DNA of 11,494 nt from Lunasporangiospora selenospora (GCA_015680635.1 JAABOA010000209.1:5495-16988); one strand, 5' to 3'. Shown: positions 1 to 8,371, counted from the first letter of the stretch. The notes: generated from the letters alone by a model not told the origin. A program made the numbers and translations.

Positions 1-24
1 AAAAAAAAAAAAAACCTCTGGTAG

Positions 25-2023
25 ATATGCTCCTGTACTGCGACCCTTGAGGACGATTGCTCAAATTTACCAGTTCAAGAAGCCTTCAGTCCGGACAATT
101 GTGACACGATTACAGCAGATTTGCGAGATGGAACAGATCCCAGGCGACACTCGAGCATTTGGGATGCTATATGAGATGACGGAAGGAGATATGAGATCTT
201 GTCTCAATACGCTCCAGTTTATCAAGAATCGTAGCCGCACGGCAGTGTCACAAGCATCCTTCTCTTCTTCGAGCTTTGGTTCACGGATAGGGGGTGGAAC
301 CAATGGAGAAGGCCTCACAGTCGATGCTTTAAACAAGGCGACCATCGGACGTAAAGATCAGAACAAGTCTCTATTCTCTGTGTGGGAAGAAGTCTTCCAA
401 GCGCAATATGCTCGAAAATCCCGCAGTGCACTCAAGGTCATGGAAGAAGGGAGAGATGGACTCGTAAAGGGTAAATGGCAATGTCTTACTAGCAGCGGGA
501 CTTTACGTTTAATTGTGAACATTCTTTTAATTCTGCTATTTCCATTGCTTCTATCATTGCTTCTATCATTAGATGATAGCAACTCATACGTCAGCCGTTT
601 GGTGACTCTGGTTCAAAACAATGGGGACTATGACAAGCTTATGCAAGGTAATATTTGTGTTTGCTTTTGTTCTGATTGGACAGAAGGAAGAGTTTTGAAA
701 ACTGAGGAGCCGAATATTTGCTAACCGTCATTTTTGTGAGCAGGGTTTTATGAGAACTTTCCAGCGATGACTTTCCATGATGTGGCAATGAGCAAAGTTG
801 TGCAGTGTGGCGAGTGGCTCTCATTCTATGACCAGTTGAACAGTAAAATATCGTCCAATTTCGAGTACGAGGTTGGGGGATATATTCCGTACACATTGAT
901 CAACTTCCATCGCTTTTTTGCAGGAAGTGTGCGACAAAAGATTGAGTACCCTCGTAAGGACTATGAGGTATGGCCAATGTGTTCGTACAAAAGCGATGTA
1001 TTCGTTGCTGCTTCATTGACGACTCCCCTAATCAGTGACTCTAAATACTTTATTCTTTGAACACCAAGTCATACGTAGCACACAAGGCAAATGAGAGTAT
1101 CTTGCAGAGCATGATTTTGAACCTTCCAGCAAAGACGTACCGCCATTTCCAAAAACACAACTTCGCAACCGAGTTACTCTCCTTTTTCCTAAGGATACTC
1201 TCGCCTTATTTGCGGCCTGTGAACAAACAGTTGATCAAACCAGACGAACGTGTCATTCTGCAGCGTCTGGTCGATGTAATGATCCACTTTCAGCTGACGT
1301 TTTTACAAGAAAAGACTGAGGAAGGACAGTTCCTTTATCGCCTAGAGCCGTAAGCCCTATCAATTGTTAGCCTGTACTTGATCAACGATCTCATTACAGT
1401 TGAGCTGGTTTGTTTTTACAAGCTAACTCCTGCTTTATTTCTTATGCAACTACTCTAGATCGATCGAAAAACTAGCCGACTTTTCTACCATTGGTCTCAA
1501 GAATGTCCTGACTAACCGGTATGCCGTTCGCCAGCTTATCGCACAGGAGGTATGAAGTATAAGAAACCCCGAAGAATCAAATTGATGCTATTTAATTGAA
1601 GAGATGTGTATTTTTCAGTTGCTAAAAGTTGTCGACTTCCAAATTGACGTATCTGTACAGATCGAAGTTGAGCTTGTCCGAAGAGCAGAGGCACTCAAGG
1701 AAGAGAGAAAGGAGGCACTCCTCAACAAGCAGTCATCCAGTAAAGAGACTTCAGCCTCTCTGAACTCTATGGATACAAGTCTCGAGACTCCCCCCACTCA
1801 GGGGAAGCATTCTCAAAAAAAAGAGTCACTAGAGCGAGGGGCAGTCGACTTTTTCGGTCGGACGATATCTCTAAGCAAGGACAAGGGCAAGTCTGTGAGC
1901 ACCTCCTTGAACGAGCCACAGACAAATGTAGCCATCGCACCAAAGACAAGAATCTGGTACCGGTTCAACGAGGGATTCTCGAATGCCGTCAAGGCAAAGG
2001 TGTTTATCAGCGAGCTGCAATAA
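25..2023 (+). CDS. CTF18: Ctf18, large subunit of the alternative clamp loader Ctf18-RFC (5' end missing)
   Basis: Ctf18 is the AAA+ subunit of Ctf18-RFC, which loads PCNA and supports sister-chromatid cohesion and the replication checkpoint in the nucleus. Six exons are inferred: 25-470, 573-647, 744-967, 1069-1349, 1459-1549, 1661-2023. Their phases join to 492 codons plus TAA. The Walker motifs lie upstream of the window. Visible parts are YAPVLRPLR near the start, the lid/sensor-2 segment EGDMRSCLNTLQF, IGRKDQNKSLFSVWEE, the collar region ending GQFLYRLEP, VRQLIAQE followed by IEVELVRRAE, and the C-terminal hook with VDFFGR and WYRFNEGFSNAVK, which in this family binds Dcc1-Ctf8. The order matches the Ctf18 C-terminal half throughout. 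The first exon probably begins after the TAG at 22-24. The acceptors at 1068 (AAG) and 1660 were chosen by comparison with the family as I remember it, and both have alternatives. No disabling change is seen. Confidence 0.93.
471..572 (+). other. CTF18 intron, 102 bases, without an in-frame stop
   Basis: The donor is G|GTAAAT and the acceptor is CATTAG. Splicing creates a GAT codon and restores the family-like reading. The length is a multiple of three and no stop occurs, so a retained intron would add 34 residues, mostly Leu/Ile. A 12-base unit (TTGCTTCTATCA) is duplicated in tandem at 545-556 and 557-568. Confidence 0.85.
545..568 (+). repeat. Tandem duplication of a 12-base unit inside a CTF18 intron
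   Basis: TTGCTTCTATCA occurs twice back to back just before the 3' splice site. It contributes to the pyrimidine-rich tract and, if read through, encodes repeated Leu-Leu-Leu-Ser. Confidence 0.9.
1550..1660 (+). other. CTF18 intron with two in-frame 3' splice sites
   Basis: The donor is GAG|GTATGA. The preferred acceptor is TGTACAG ending at 1660, because the next codons (IEVELVRRAE) continue the family pattern directly after LIAQE. A second, stronger-looking acceptor (ATTTTTCAG, ending at 1618) is 42 bases upstream in the same phase and would insert 14 residues beginning LLKVVDF. No stop lies between the two. Confidence 0.7.
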
Positions 2024-2577
2024 ACTAGTATCAACTCTCCTGTCCTAGAAGTATGAACATGATTTTAATGGGCCGAGGACTTGGTAACTATCGAGGGGCG
2101 GAAAGGGACGGAGCAACTGGGCCGCCCGGGTTGCGTATCTCGAGGGTCCAGAATGAAATGTTCTTGGCAAATCGCCAGAGTGGAGAGAAGCAGTCGACTT
2201 TGGGCAGGGGTTCGACTCTTTCTTCGATCACTTAGAATACAGCACAGACCATCCTCCTTTCCCTTACGCCTTTTCTTCCTCTCTCATTTTTTCCTTTCTT
2301 CACTGGTTCTCTTCCACTCCATTCTTTTTACTTCATTCCATTCGAAGACTTTTCTTTAAATTCTTCTGGCCTATTGCGTCATTAGCAACCTTAGGAATTT
2401 ATTTACCTCATCCCCCAATCTCAAAATTGAATTGTTCTCCCTCTCTTTCTCTTTCTCTCTCTCTCAATTTCATTGGCCCATAGACCTTGCCCAGTCTATC
2501 TCTGATCCTCCTCCATCCATCTCACTTTTCAACAATTCCGCCAGGCAACAAGAAATCGTCTCTCTCAATTCCATTGC
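2024..2577. promoter_or_regulatory. Spacer: CTF18 3' end and pyrimidine-rich promoter/leader of the transporter gene
   Basis: No supported gene lies here. No AATAAA follows the CTF18 stop. From about 2250 to 2540 the plus strand is strongly C/T-rich, with a CTCTTTCT-type run at about 2436-2465, typical of fungal promoters and transcript leaders. An inverted CCAAT box (ATTGG) is at 2472-2476, about 100 bases before the assigned ATG. No clear TATA box is seen. Confidence 0.5.
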
Positions 2578-5187
2578 ATGGACTGGCTTGTGCTAACGGG
2601 AGCAGCAGCGGAGGTAATTGCTCATGTACCACACAATCATTCCCCTTGTCCTATTCTCATATTCTAGCGCAGCATTCACTGTGGACTTCCAAGACGGCTT
2701 GTAGGATGAAAGAGTGTGTGTGTGTGGCGTTTGTGGCATTGCCTGGATGAAACCTCCTCGCTTTGCTTAACAAAGGGATCGTCTGTTCACCGGGATATCC
2801 ATTACCCCTGATTTTCGGAAGATCGGTACAGTATCTCCCTGAATCTGCATGCATTGCAGCTGGCTTGTTGTGCACGTCCCCCTTCCCTGGACAAACGCCT
2901 CACGACCTTTCACGACAGAGCCAGTTGCCTTGACCCTTCACTTGAACTTGGGGCGCGCCTCAATCTTCTCACTCCATCCCTTTCACTCCTCGAATATACT
3001 CCGCTCCCGCAGTCAGCTTAGCATCGCTGGCCAATATGGTTATGACTACTTTTCGCTTACATCCATTCCGATAAAGACCATCAGACCTCTAACAGACCGT
3101 CTAACCCCGTCTGTTGCTTCTTATTGATACCCTGTCCTTTTTAATGGACATTCTCTCCCTTCATAGGCTGTCAGTCAGGTTCTTGTTGTGGTAGCATGTG
3201 GAGTCATCCTCTCAAAGACAGGCTATCTGTCGCAATCGGCTCAGAAGGTATTACCCTTGGGAACACGTGGTCTGAATTGCATCTTTTTTCCATCTCAAAA
3301 ACTGGATCGTATACAGGTTTATCTAACATTTATGCCATCCATGCCCATCTTTACTCACCTCTTGAATTTATTTGACCAATGTAGTCCATATCACAAGTCA
3401 ACTTGTATTTTATGACGCCATGTCTGCTCTTCTCCAAGATTGCATCTACGATAACATGGACCCAATTTAAGGCATTCTGGCCCATCCCAGTCTTCTTCTT
3501 CCTCTTCTCTCTGATCTCATGGGTAGTAGCAAGAGTAGGCTCTCGACTCTTGCGATTCTCAACGGACGAAGAAAAGTTTGTAACGGCCTCAGTCCTCTTC
3601 TCCAACACCAATTCGCTACCAATGGCTCTCTTACAATCTCTGGCCCTGAGTGCGGCAGGGGCTCGACTCCTCCGTGACGAGAATGATACCGCGGAGCAGG
3701 TCGCAGCGAGAGGCATTTCGTACATCCTCTTCTATGCCATATTTGGAAACTTGGTCCGATGGTCTTATGGATTCACTTTGCTTGTACCCAAAGACCCCGA
3801 AGAGACAACAGACCCTCATGATGACAAGATGCAGGGGTTTCAACAGATTGCCCCAAGGCAACAATCAAGAATGGTATCTAGCGCCCCACCGCCGAGCGGA
3901 AGCTTACTCATCGATGTGGATCAACCTATAACACCAGGCCCAACACCCGAGAGTGACACTCTAGCATCACAGGCATCCCAAAGCATCGACGATAGACCTT
4001 ACCAGGACAATTCTGATGATGAGGAAGAAATTGACAATGCTAGCGTATCGAGCCAGCAGCAACACCAAACCAGATTCTCGCTATCAAAGTATTGGAAGAA
4101 GCATCACGAGTGGCGCTCGACTTTACTGCACTCTCTATCGTCCAGTACCTCCGAAGCAAGACCAACACCATGGAGTTTCCGCAGACGTGGCCGTCATAAC
4201 CGTAATATGCGCGACTCGACTCGACAAACTCTAAAGAGAAAAGCAGCCACAGTAGTTGGCAGGATCCGACAAGTGTTGACCCCGCCCTTGTTGACAGCTG
4301 TCTTAGCACTGGTCATTGGACTTGTTCCGGCACTCCACCGATTTGTCATGAGTCCCGAATCCAAGTTTTATGCATTCATTGTCCATCCGATCGAAGGCTG
4401 TGGTGCAGCAGCTATCCCGATGATTCTTCTTTGTTTAGGCGCACAGGTGGTTCATTTCGCTTCATCGTCTACAAATACACCGGCAACCGTGGGATCGGGA
4501 AATTCGCCAGCCTCCTCCTCTACAAGACCTGGCCCGCCACAGAGGCGCCGGAGTGCTATCACACCATCGATCTTTCCGCATGCAATCCAGGGTGATACAA
4601 GCTCTGAGGAGAGCTCCTCAGGAGAAGATATGCCCAATCAAGGGTGGCTGCGAGTATCTTTGCCATCACGAATAGGACGCCGCCCCTATGGACCAGGAGG
4701 GATTGCATCTTCACGTTCGAATGCATCTTCGACAGCAACCCTATTCCACTTTGCTCACTATGATGGCGATGGCAATGATGATGACAGTGAAGATGGGGAT
4801 AGCAGTGGGTTGACTCGAACCCAGAGTCAGAGCAGGATGAATGACGTTTTGGCGATGTTTCCATCATTCGGATATCGGTTCAAATGGATCACACCAGTGT
4901 CGTTTATACTTATCGCTCGACTTGTCATTGTGCCTCTGATTTGTCTGCCTGCCATCTTGTTCCATCCAAGCTCGCTTTCGCCGGTTTTGACCATGGACCC
5001 AACATTTACATTAACGTTGGTGTTGTTGGCAGCAGCGCCGACGGCGATTAATATGATCCAGTTGTGTCAAATCAAGGAGTTCTTTGAGGATTCTATGGCG
5101 GCAGTCCTCTTTTGGAGTTATTGTGTCTTTGGCGTGCCCTGTGTGTTGGCATGGTCCCTGGTTGGATTGTGGGCCGCAGGGCGCTAA
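2578..5187 (+). CDS. Auxin-efflux-carrier-like (PIN/PILS fold) membrane transporter
   Basis: Three exons are inferred: 2578-2613, 3167-3247 and 3385-5187. All junctions are phase 0 and give a 639-residue protein. The family moves small organic anions or hormones across plasma or ER membranes; the fungal substrate is unknown. About ten membrane helices are visible: one near residues 13-30, one with VNLYFMTPCLLFSK near 44-60, one near 71-92, one with the conserved NTNSLP at about 113-118, one near 149-171, then 336-358, 372-396, 539-565, 577-600 (APTAINMIQLCQI) and 612-633. Hydrophilic loops at about 172-335 and 397-538 separate the helical bundles; both are rich in Ser and Pro with acidic clusters, so probably disordered and phosphorylated. 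The start MDWLVLTGAAAE is chosen because a GTAATT donor follows in phase and supplies the usual N-terminus before AVSQVLVVVACGVIL. The large exon is certain; the 12-codon first exon is inferred. Confidence 0.92.
2614..3166 (+). other. Long first intron (553 bases) of the transporter gene
   Basis: The donor is GAG|GTAATT and the acceptor is CATAG|GCT, with a CTAAC branch-like site at 3101-3105. It is about five times longer than the other introns here. A GT microsatellite lies near 2716-2729. It contains no supported reading frame, so it may hold regulatory sequence or an alternative transcription start. The second intron (3248-3384, GTATTA...TGTAG) is of normal size. Confidence 0.65.
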
Positions 5188-5708
5188 TCAAATAACGTTT
5201 TTTATTTGACCCAATTGAAGAAATATTCTTCTTGAAGATTAGTGTAAATAGAGTTGACCATGATGTAGATTAAATAAAATACAAATTTATAGAAGAGACC
5301 CCCTGTGCCGAGAATTAGGTAGACGACGGAAATAAAAGGAAGGACTCGAGTATTTCCCTGGACTAGACGGATATATGAACTGAAGAGTTTGGTAGAACAA
5401 ATTGATGGCCAAAACCGCATCTTGGATAGAGTCACTACTCGGATGGTGTAGTGTTAGCGGGACCCGACAGAGGAAAGCTATGGGTATCTCAGTCCTTAAA
5501 ATCATCGCTGCCTCTCATAACCAAAGGGAGGTTTGAGAGCCCAATCCTCCGCTGCAATAAATTACCCCAACTCATCTTAATATCCAAAGATTCAAGAAAC
5601 GCGCAATACGGAGGACACATTGCTCGAAGATCACTTTGAGTGGGTGACGGCAAAATCGGTCTTATTGGGGACTTTGACAATAGAATCTCTTGTCGGATCA
5701 GCACTCTA
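5188..5708. other. Transporter 3' end and unassigned sequence
   Basis: AT-rich sequence after the transporter stop contains AATAAA at 5273-5278, a likely polyadenylation signal 86 bases past the stop. On the minus strand a 71-codon open frame (5704-5489) has fairly coding-like composition (for example SLDIKMSWGNLL), but it follows the proposed end of the minus-strand locus at 5709 and is not recognised. A second minus frame near 5435-5202 is hydrophobic but overlaps the transporter 3' end and is probably chance. Confidence 0.4.
5273..5278 (+). terminator. Likely polyadenylation signal of the transporter gene
   Basis: Canonical AATAAA in AT-rich sequence, 86 bases after the TAA stop and in the same orientation. 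Confidence 0.6.
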
Positions 5709-6212
5709 CTAGTTTGTCTTCATCCAGTCATTGTATTCAGGGAAATATACTCTGAGATGTTCTCGGAAAAAAAATAATTAAAAAAAAAACTAGTTAAAGC
5801 ACGCAGCATCTGTAGGACAGCAGTTTGAAATTGTCTGGCTCGCCAAGTCGCCAGACACCATCGCTTTCACTTGGTGTTTTTCGAGGTACCGTCTTTCAGG
5901 GCAAGATCCACTTTCGCTGGAATTCGTCCCCATGACAATCTCCATTGGATCAAAGAGATTCTTCTCAACAGGATCCGAGGGGCAATTTTTGTTGTTTTAG
6001 ATGTTTTAGAGAAAATTCTGTTGGATGTTGTGGATGAGAGTTAGATGGGGGCCTAAAATCTGGGTATTGGTGGTAAACATGTCACTGTGTCAAGACAGAA
6101 TGCTTTGCAACACTTTAGTTCCCGTCTCTCCAACAGGAGCGGCGTTGATGGTACTGAGCAGCACAGGGGCTACTGGCAGAGAGGCGAAGAAAAGGCTCTT
6201 GATGGCGACCAT
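5709..6212 (-). pseudogene. Candidate small secreted protein locus, probably broken
   Basis: An ATG at 6212 in a good context (CCACAATGG) opens a classic signal peptide: short start MVAIK, a hydrophobic core, then INA-APVGETG with a plausible signal-peptidase cut after INA. This frame stops after 40 codons at 6090. Downstream on the same strand are a CTAAC branch and CAG acceptor near 6020-6040, coding-like sequence between about 5996 and 5870, a possible donor (CAA|GTGAAA), a poly-T tract, and a CTCAG acceptor at 5752. The last would begin a short terminal exon reading VYFPEYNDWMKTN, stop at 5709. No single frame joins these pieces with good splice sites: the middle part looks coding in one frame first (with the tract NCPSDPVEKNLFDP) and in another later (KVDLALKDGTSKNT), suggesting a frameshift. 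It may be a decayed secreted-protein gene or one with a structure I cannot resolve. The family is not recognised. Confidence 0.4.
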
Positions 6213-6856
6213 TGTGGGTCTGAATAGGTTGTGAGGATATGGTGTTTTAGAAGAGGGCGAGAGGGTTGAGATAGTGGGGAATACAAAACTTGTAGAGCAT
6301 ACCGATATTGTCCAGCTACTCCTCAGTATCAAGCCTCTCTATACGGATGCATTATGCATAATGGTGATGAGTGAAGTGGCTGGAGTGCGCAAAAGAGTTC
6401 CCAAAGCGCTCTGCATCGTCTCCTATCGTTTTTCTATCTACCCATGGCGAGAGATAGTTCCAGTTTGATGCCGAAAGAAGTATTACTGTAAGTCATCAGG
6501 GGAGAGAGAGAACAGGGACAACCAGAAACTAGAAAAGTCGCATTTTGGTTGGTCTCTTGTCAAAGATAGACCTTATGCATGAACCAGACCATCATCACTT
6601 CAAGGATGATAAAAAAAAATTGGCAAAGATCTCCCCTGCCCGCCGCTGGTATGCGAGGATATCAAAAGACGGCCGAAGGATATCAGTTGTCGTGTAGATC
6701 AAGGACGTATTGTATGAATCAAAGACATACCGCTTGAGTCAAGAACACAAAGGAGAGTTTCATGGAGTGTTCTGAAGGCCAAGGGCTCTTGCCGAATGGC
6801 CCATCTCATCTATGCCCGACGTCGCCCCAGGTGTAGGTGAATGTACAAGGAACATT
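6213..6856. promoter_or_regulatory. Intergenic region, upstream of the minus-strand secreted-protein locus
   Basis: No supported gene. The minus strand just before the ATG at 6212 is C/T-rich, as in fungal leaders. A perfect 14-base palindrome lies at 6350-6363, about 140 bases upstream of that ATG. The remainder (about 6470-6856) shows no recognisable feature. Confidence 0.4.
6350..6363. promoter_or_regulatory. Perfect 14-base palindrome CATTATGCATAATG
   Basis: The sequence equals its own reverse complement. It lies in the probable promoter of the minus-strand signal-peptide locus and could bind a dimeric transcription factor. No specific factor can be assigned. Confidence 0.4.
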
Positions 6857-7177
6857 TTAGGAAAAAGGATCACAAGGGTGAGGTGTTGTCATATACCCGA
6901 TAGATCCCTTTGCTAGAGAAGACAAAGGTCCAAAAGGTTTGCCTTGGTTCCATGAGTTTGCCGCACCTTGAGACGTAAGGGGCGGTTGCACCTGATCTTC
7001 AACTCGGGGAGAAAGTTTGCAGACGATAGTTTCTTTGATCCAACCATTGGTTACTAGCAGTGGAGAACTGCCTTTCAAGTTGTTCACAAGTGAAGGCATT
7101 CGTACGATAACTAGGTTTTCAGATTTGCACGAGGCGACAAAGAGCCCCTCAACAGCGTCAGTCAAATTTGGTTTGGA
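6857..7177 (-). pseudogene. Unrecognised coding-like open frame (possible gene remnant)
   Basis: A 106-residue frame runs between TGA at 7178-7180 and TAA at 6857-6859 on the minus strand. Its composition is protein-like, with segments such as KGSSPLLVTNGWIKETIVC and SWNQGKPFGPLSSLAKGS. There is no good start codon (the first ATG is at about 7101), so if real it is a 3' exon or a 5'-truncated remnant. A possible upstream acceptor is not convincing. It overlaps antisense the proposed start of the plus-strand locus at 7123. I do not recognise the family. Codon content suggests past or present coding, but chance remains possible. Confidence 0.33.
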
Positions 7178-7732
7178 TCACGCATGTTTTCCGTTCTTCC
7201 CGGTGGCACTGGAAACAACGCGGATGAGACGTGCCCAGTTTCTGGAGAGCCGACCGACAATCTTAATGTCCAAGCGTGCACGGTGCAGAAATTGAATGCC
7301 AGGGCTCAACTCCAAATCAAAACGATCAGCTACGACAACAGTGAAACCGACCGAACATCAACAACCGAAAAATCGTACAAGGTGGACTCTGGTATCCATG
7401 GTGAAGTCAAGATGTCCGGAGCACTCTTCAAGGCCATTAATCTTGAGGCGTCTATCAGTCGTGACTACAGCTCTGAGACGATGGTCAAAGTCACAATGGA
7501 CAAAGTTGCAGTATCTAGGTTTGAGAATGGCACCAAAACGTGTACCAAGGACAATTATGTCTCGCCCAATGTTGTTATGGACGACTATGTGCCCAAGGAG
7601 GATAAGAAGTAGGTGGATTGTGCACCTGTCCAGGAGATTGTCAGTAAGAGGGATAAAGTGAATCCCAACGGAGACCTTTACTATGGTTTTAGTGACGAAG
7701 GACTGCCTGTGGAAGAGGCATGCGTCAACTAG
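7123..7732 (+). pseudogene. Beta-strand-rich unrecognised protein locus interrupted by an in-frame TAG
   Basis: Strongly coding-like sequence opens after TTTTCAG (7122) or at the ATG at 7184, and reads to TAG at 7610-7612 (142 residues from 7184). The same frame continues past the TAG for 39 coding-like codons, including NPNGDLYYGFSDEGLPVEE, to a second TAG at 7730-7732, and AATAAA follows at 7783. The protein has ETCPVSG and ACTVQ near its start, then long stretches of alternating polar and hydrophobic residues with many Ser/Thr (SGIHGEVKMSGALFKAINLE, SISRDYSSET). That pattern is seen in extended beta-hairpin proteins such as the aerolysin-like fold, but this is only a resemblance. No signal peptide is attached. 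A possible tiny first exon (6952-6974, GTAAGG donor) fits in phase. The inner TAG is probably a nonsense mutation; a 36-base 3n intron (7609-7644) is a less likely alternative. Confidence 0.55.
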
Positions 7733-7782
7733 CTGCTGCCAGCACAATCGTATCCTGCGCTTGATTCAATTTTATGCTATTT

Positions 7783-7788
7783 AATAAA
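7783..7788 (+). terminator. Likely polyadenylation signal after the interrupted 7.1-7.7 kb locus
   Basis: AATAAA in AT-rich sequence 50 bases after the second TAG and 170 bases after the first. Its position fits the longer reading frame as the original gene. Confidence 0.5.
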
Positions 7789-7886
7789 AATTGGCAACAA
7801 TCTGACTGTTTAGTATTAATTTACCCCAATGGTTTTGCTTATCAATCGGAGGGTAATTAGGTTACTGGATACTCAACATTCAAAAT

Positions 7887-8122
7887 GAGCATTGGTTCTG
7901 TCAGTTACTTTAGATAGTAACACGCAAGCTGTCCGTAAACTAAGGCGGGCTGAAAAAGAAGAGTGCTCTTTTTTTCCCAGGCTTGTCCTTGAGCTTGCTA
8001 TCCCACGAAAATACGCGAATAGAGTCCTCAAAGACATTCCCCCAAGCCAATACTTCAGCGTAATTGGAACAAGGTTGGACACATTATGCTCAAAAATCAA
8101 AGACCCTGTCGATTCTTTGTAG
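7887..8122 (+). pseudogene. Small unrecognised open frame
   Basis: An open frame of about 78 residues follows TGA at 7884-7886 (GCA TTG GTT CTG...) and ends at TAG 8120-8122. It has no ATG start. Composition is protein-like (RRAEKEECSFFPRLVLELA, then IPPSQYFSVIGTRLDTLCSK). It may be the 3' exon or remnant of a gene whose upstream part is lost, or chance. No domain is recognised. The minus-strand frame over the same bases looks like its shadow. Confidence 0.28.
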
Positions 8123-8371
8123 CAATGCAGAAACACGAGGCATATCAAAGTTGGTTGGAGGGGCTGAGGTGTCTTATGTTTCTCCTCGAGCCACATGGTT
8201 AGTCACAAGACATGCGTGCCTGAGGTAATGACTTGGAAGGGTCCAGAAACATCCATCAAGAGTTCAAGAGGAAGCAGTCTTTAGTGGAGCGATTTACTTG
8301 CTCTCGGATGGTGGCGATAGACGAAAATCGTTCTGCTGAATCGTTAATGTCTTCGCCCTGACTGGCAGGCT

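Noticed and set aside
2053-2359. Two plus-strand open frames in the CTF18-transporter spacer
   Set aside because: Low-complexity pyrimidine sequence produces Ser/Leu/Phe-rich translations, with no splice support or recognisable motif.
2657-2875. 72-codon minus-strand frame inside the long transporter intron
   Set aside because: No start context, splice context or recognised motif, and the length is within chance expectation.
4602-4622. Near-palindrome CTGAGGAG-AG-CTCCTCAG
   Set aside because: It arises from alternating Glu and Ser codons in the acidic loop of the transporter.
7610-7732. Genome-wide reassignment of TAG as a sense codon
   Set aside because: Two loci have an in-frame TAG, but the second stop of the 7.1-7.7 kb locus is itself TAG, and decay or splicing explains the internal ones more simply.
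7873-8196. 107-codon minus-strand open frame
   Set aside because: It overlaps the plus-strand frame at 7887-8122, which has the more protein-like composition, and no family pattern was seen.
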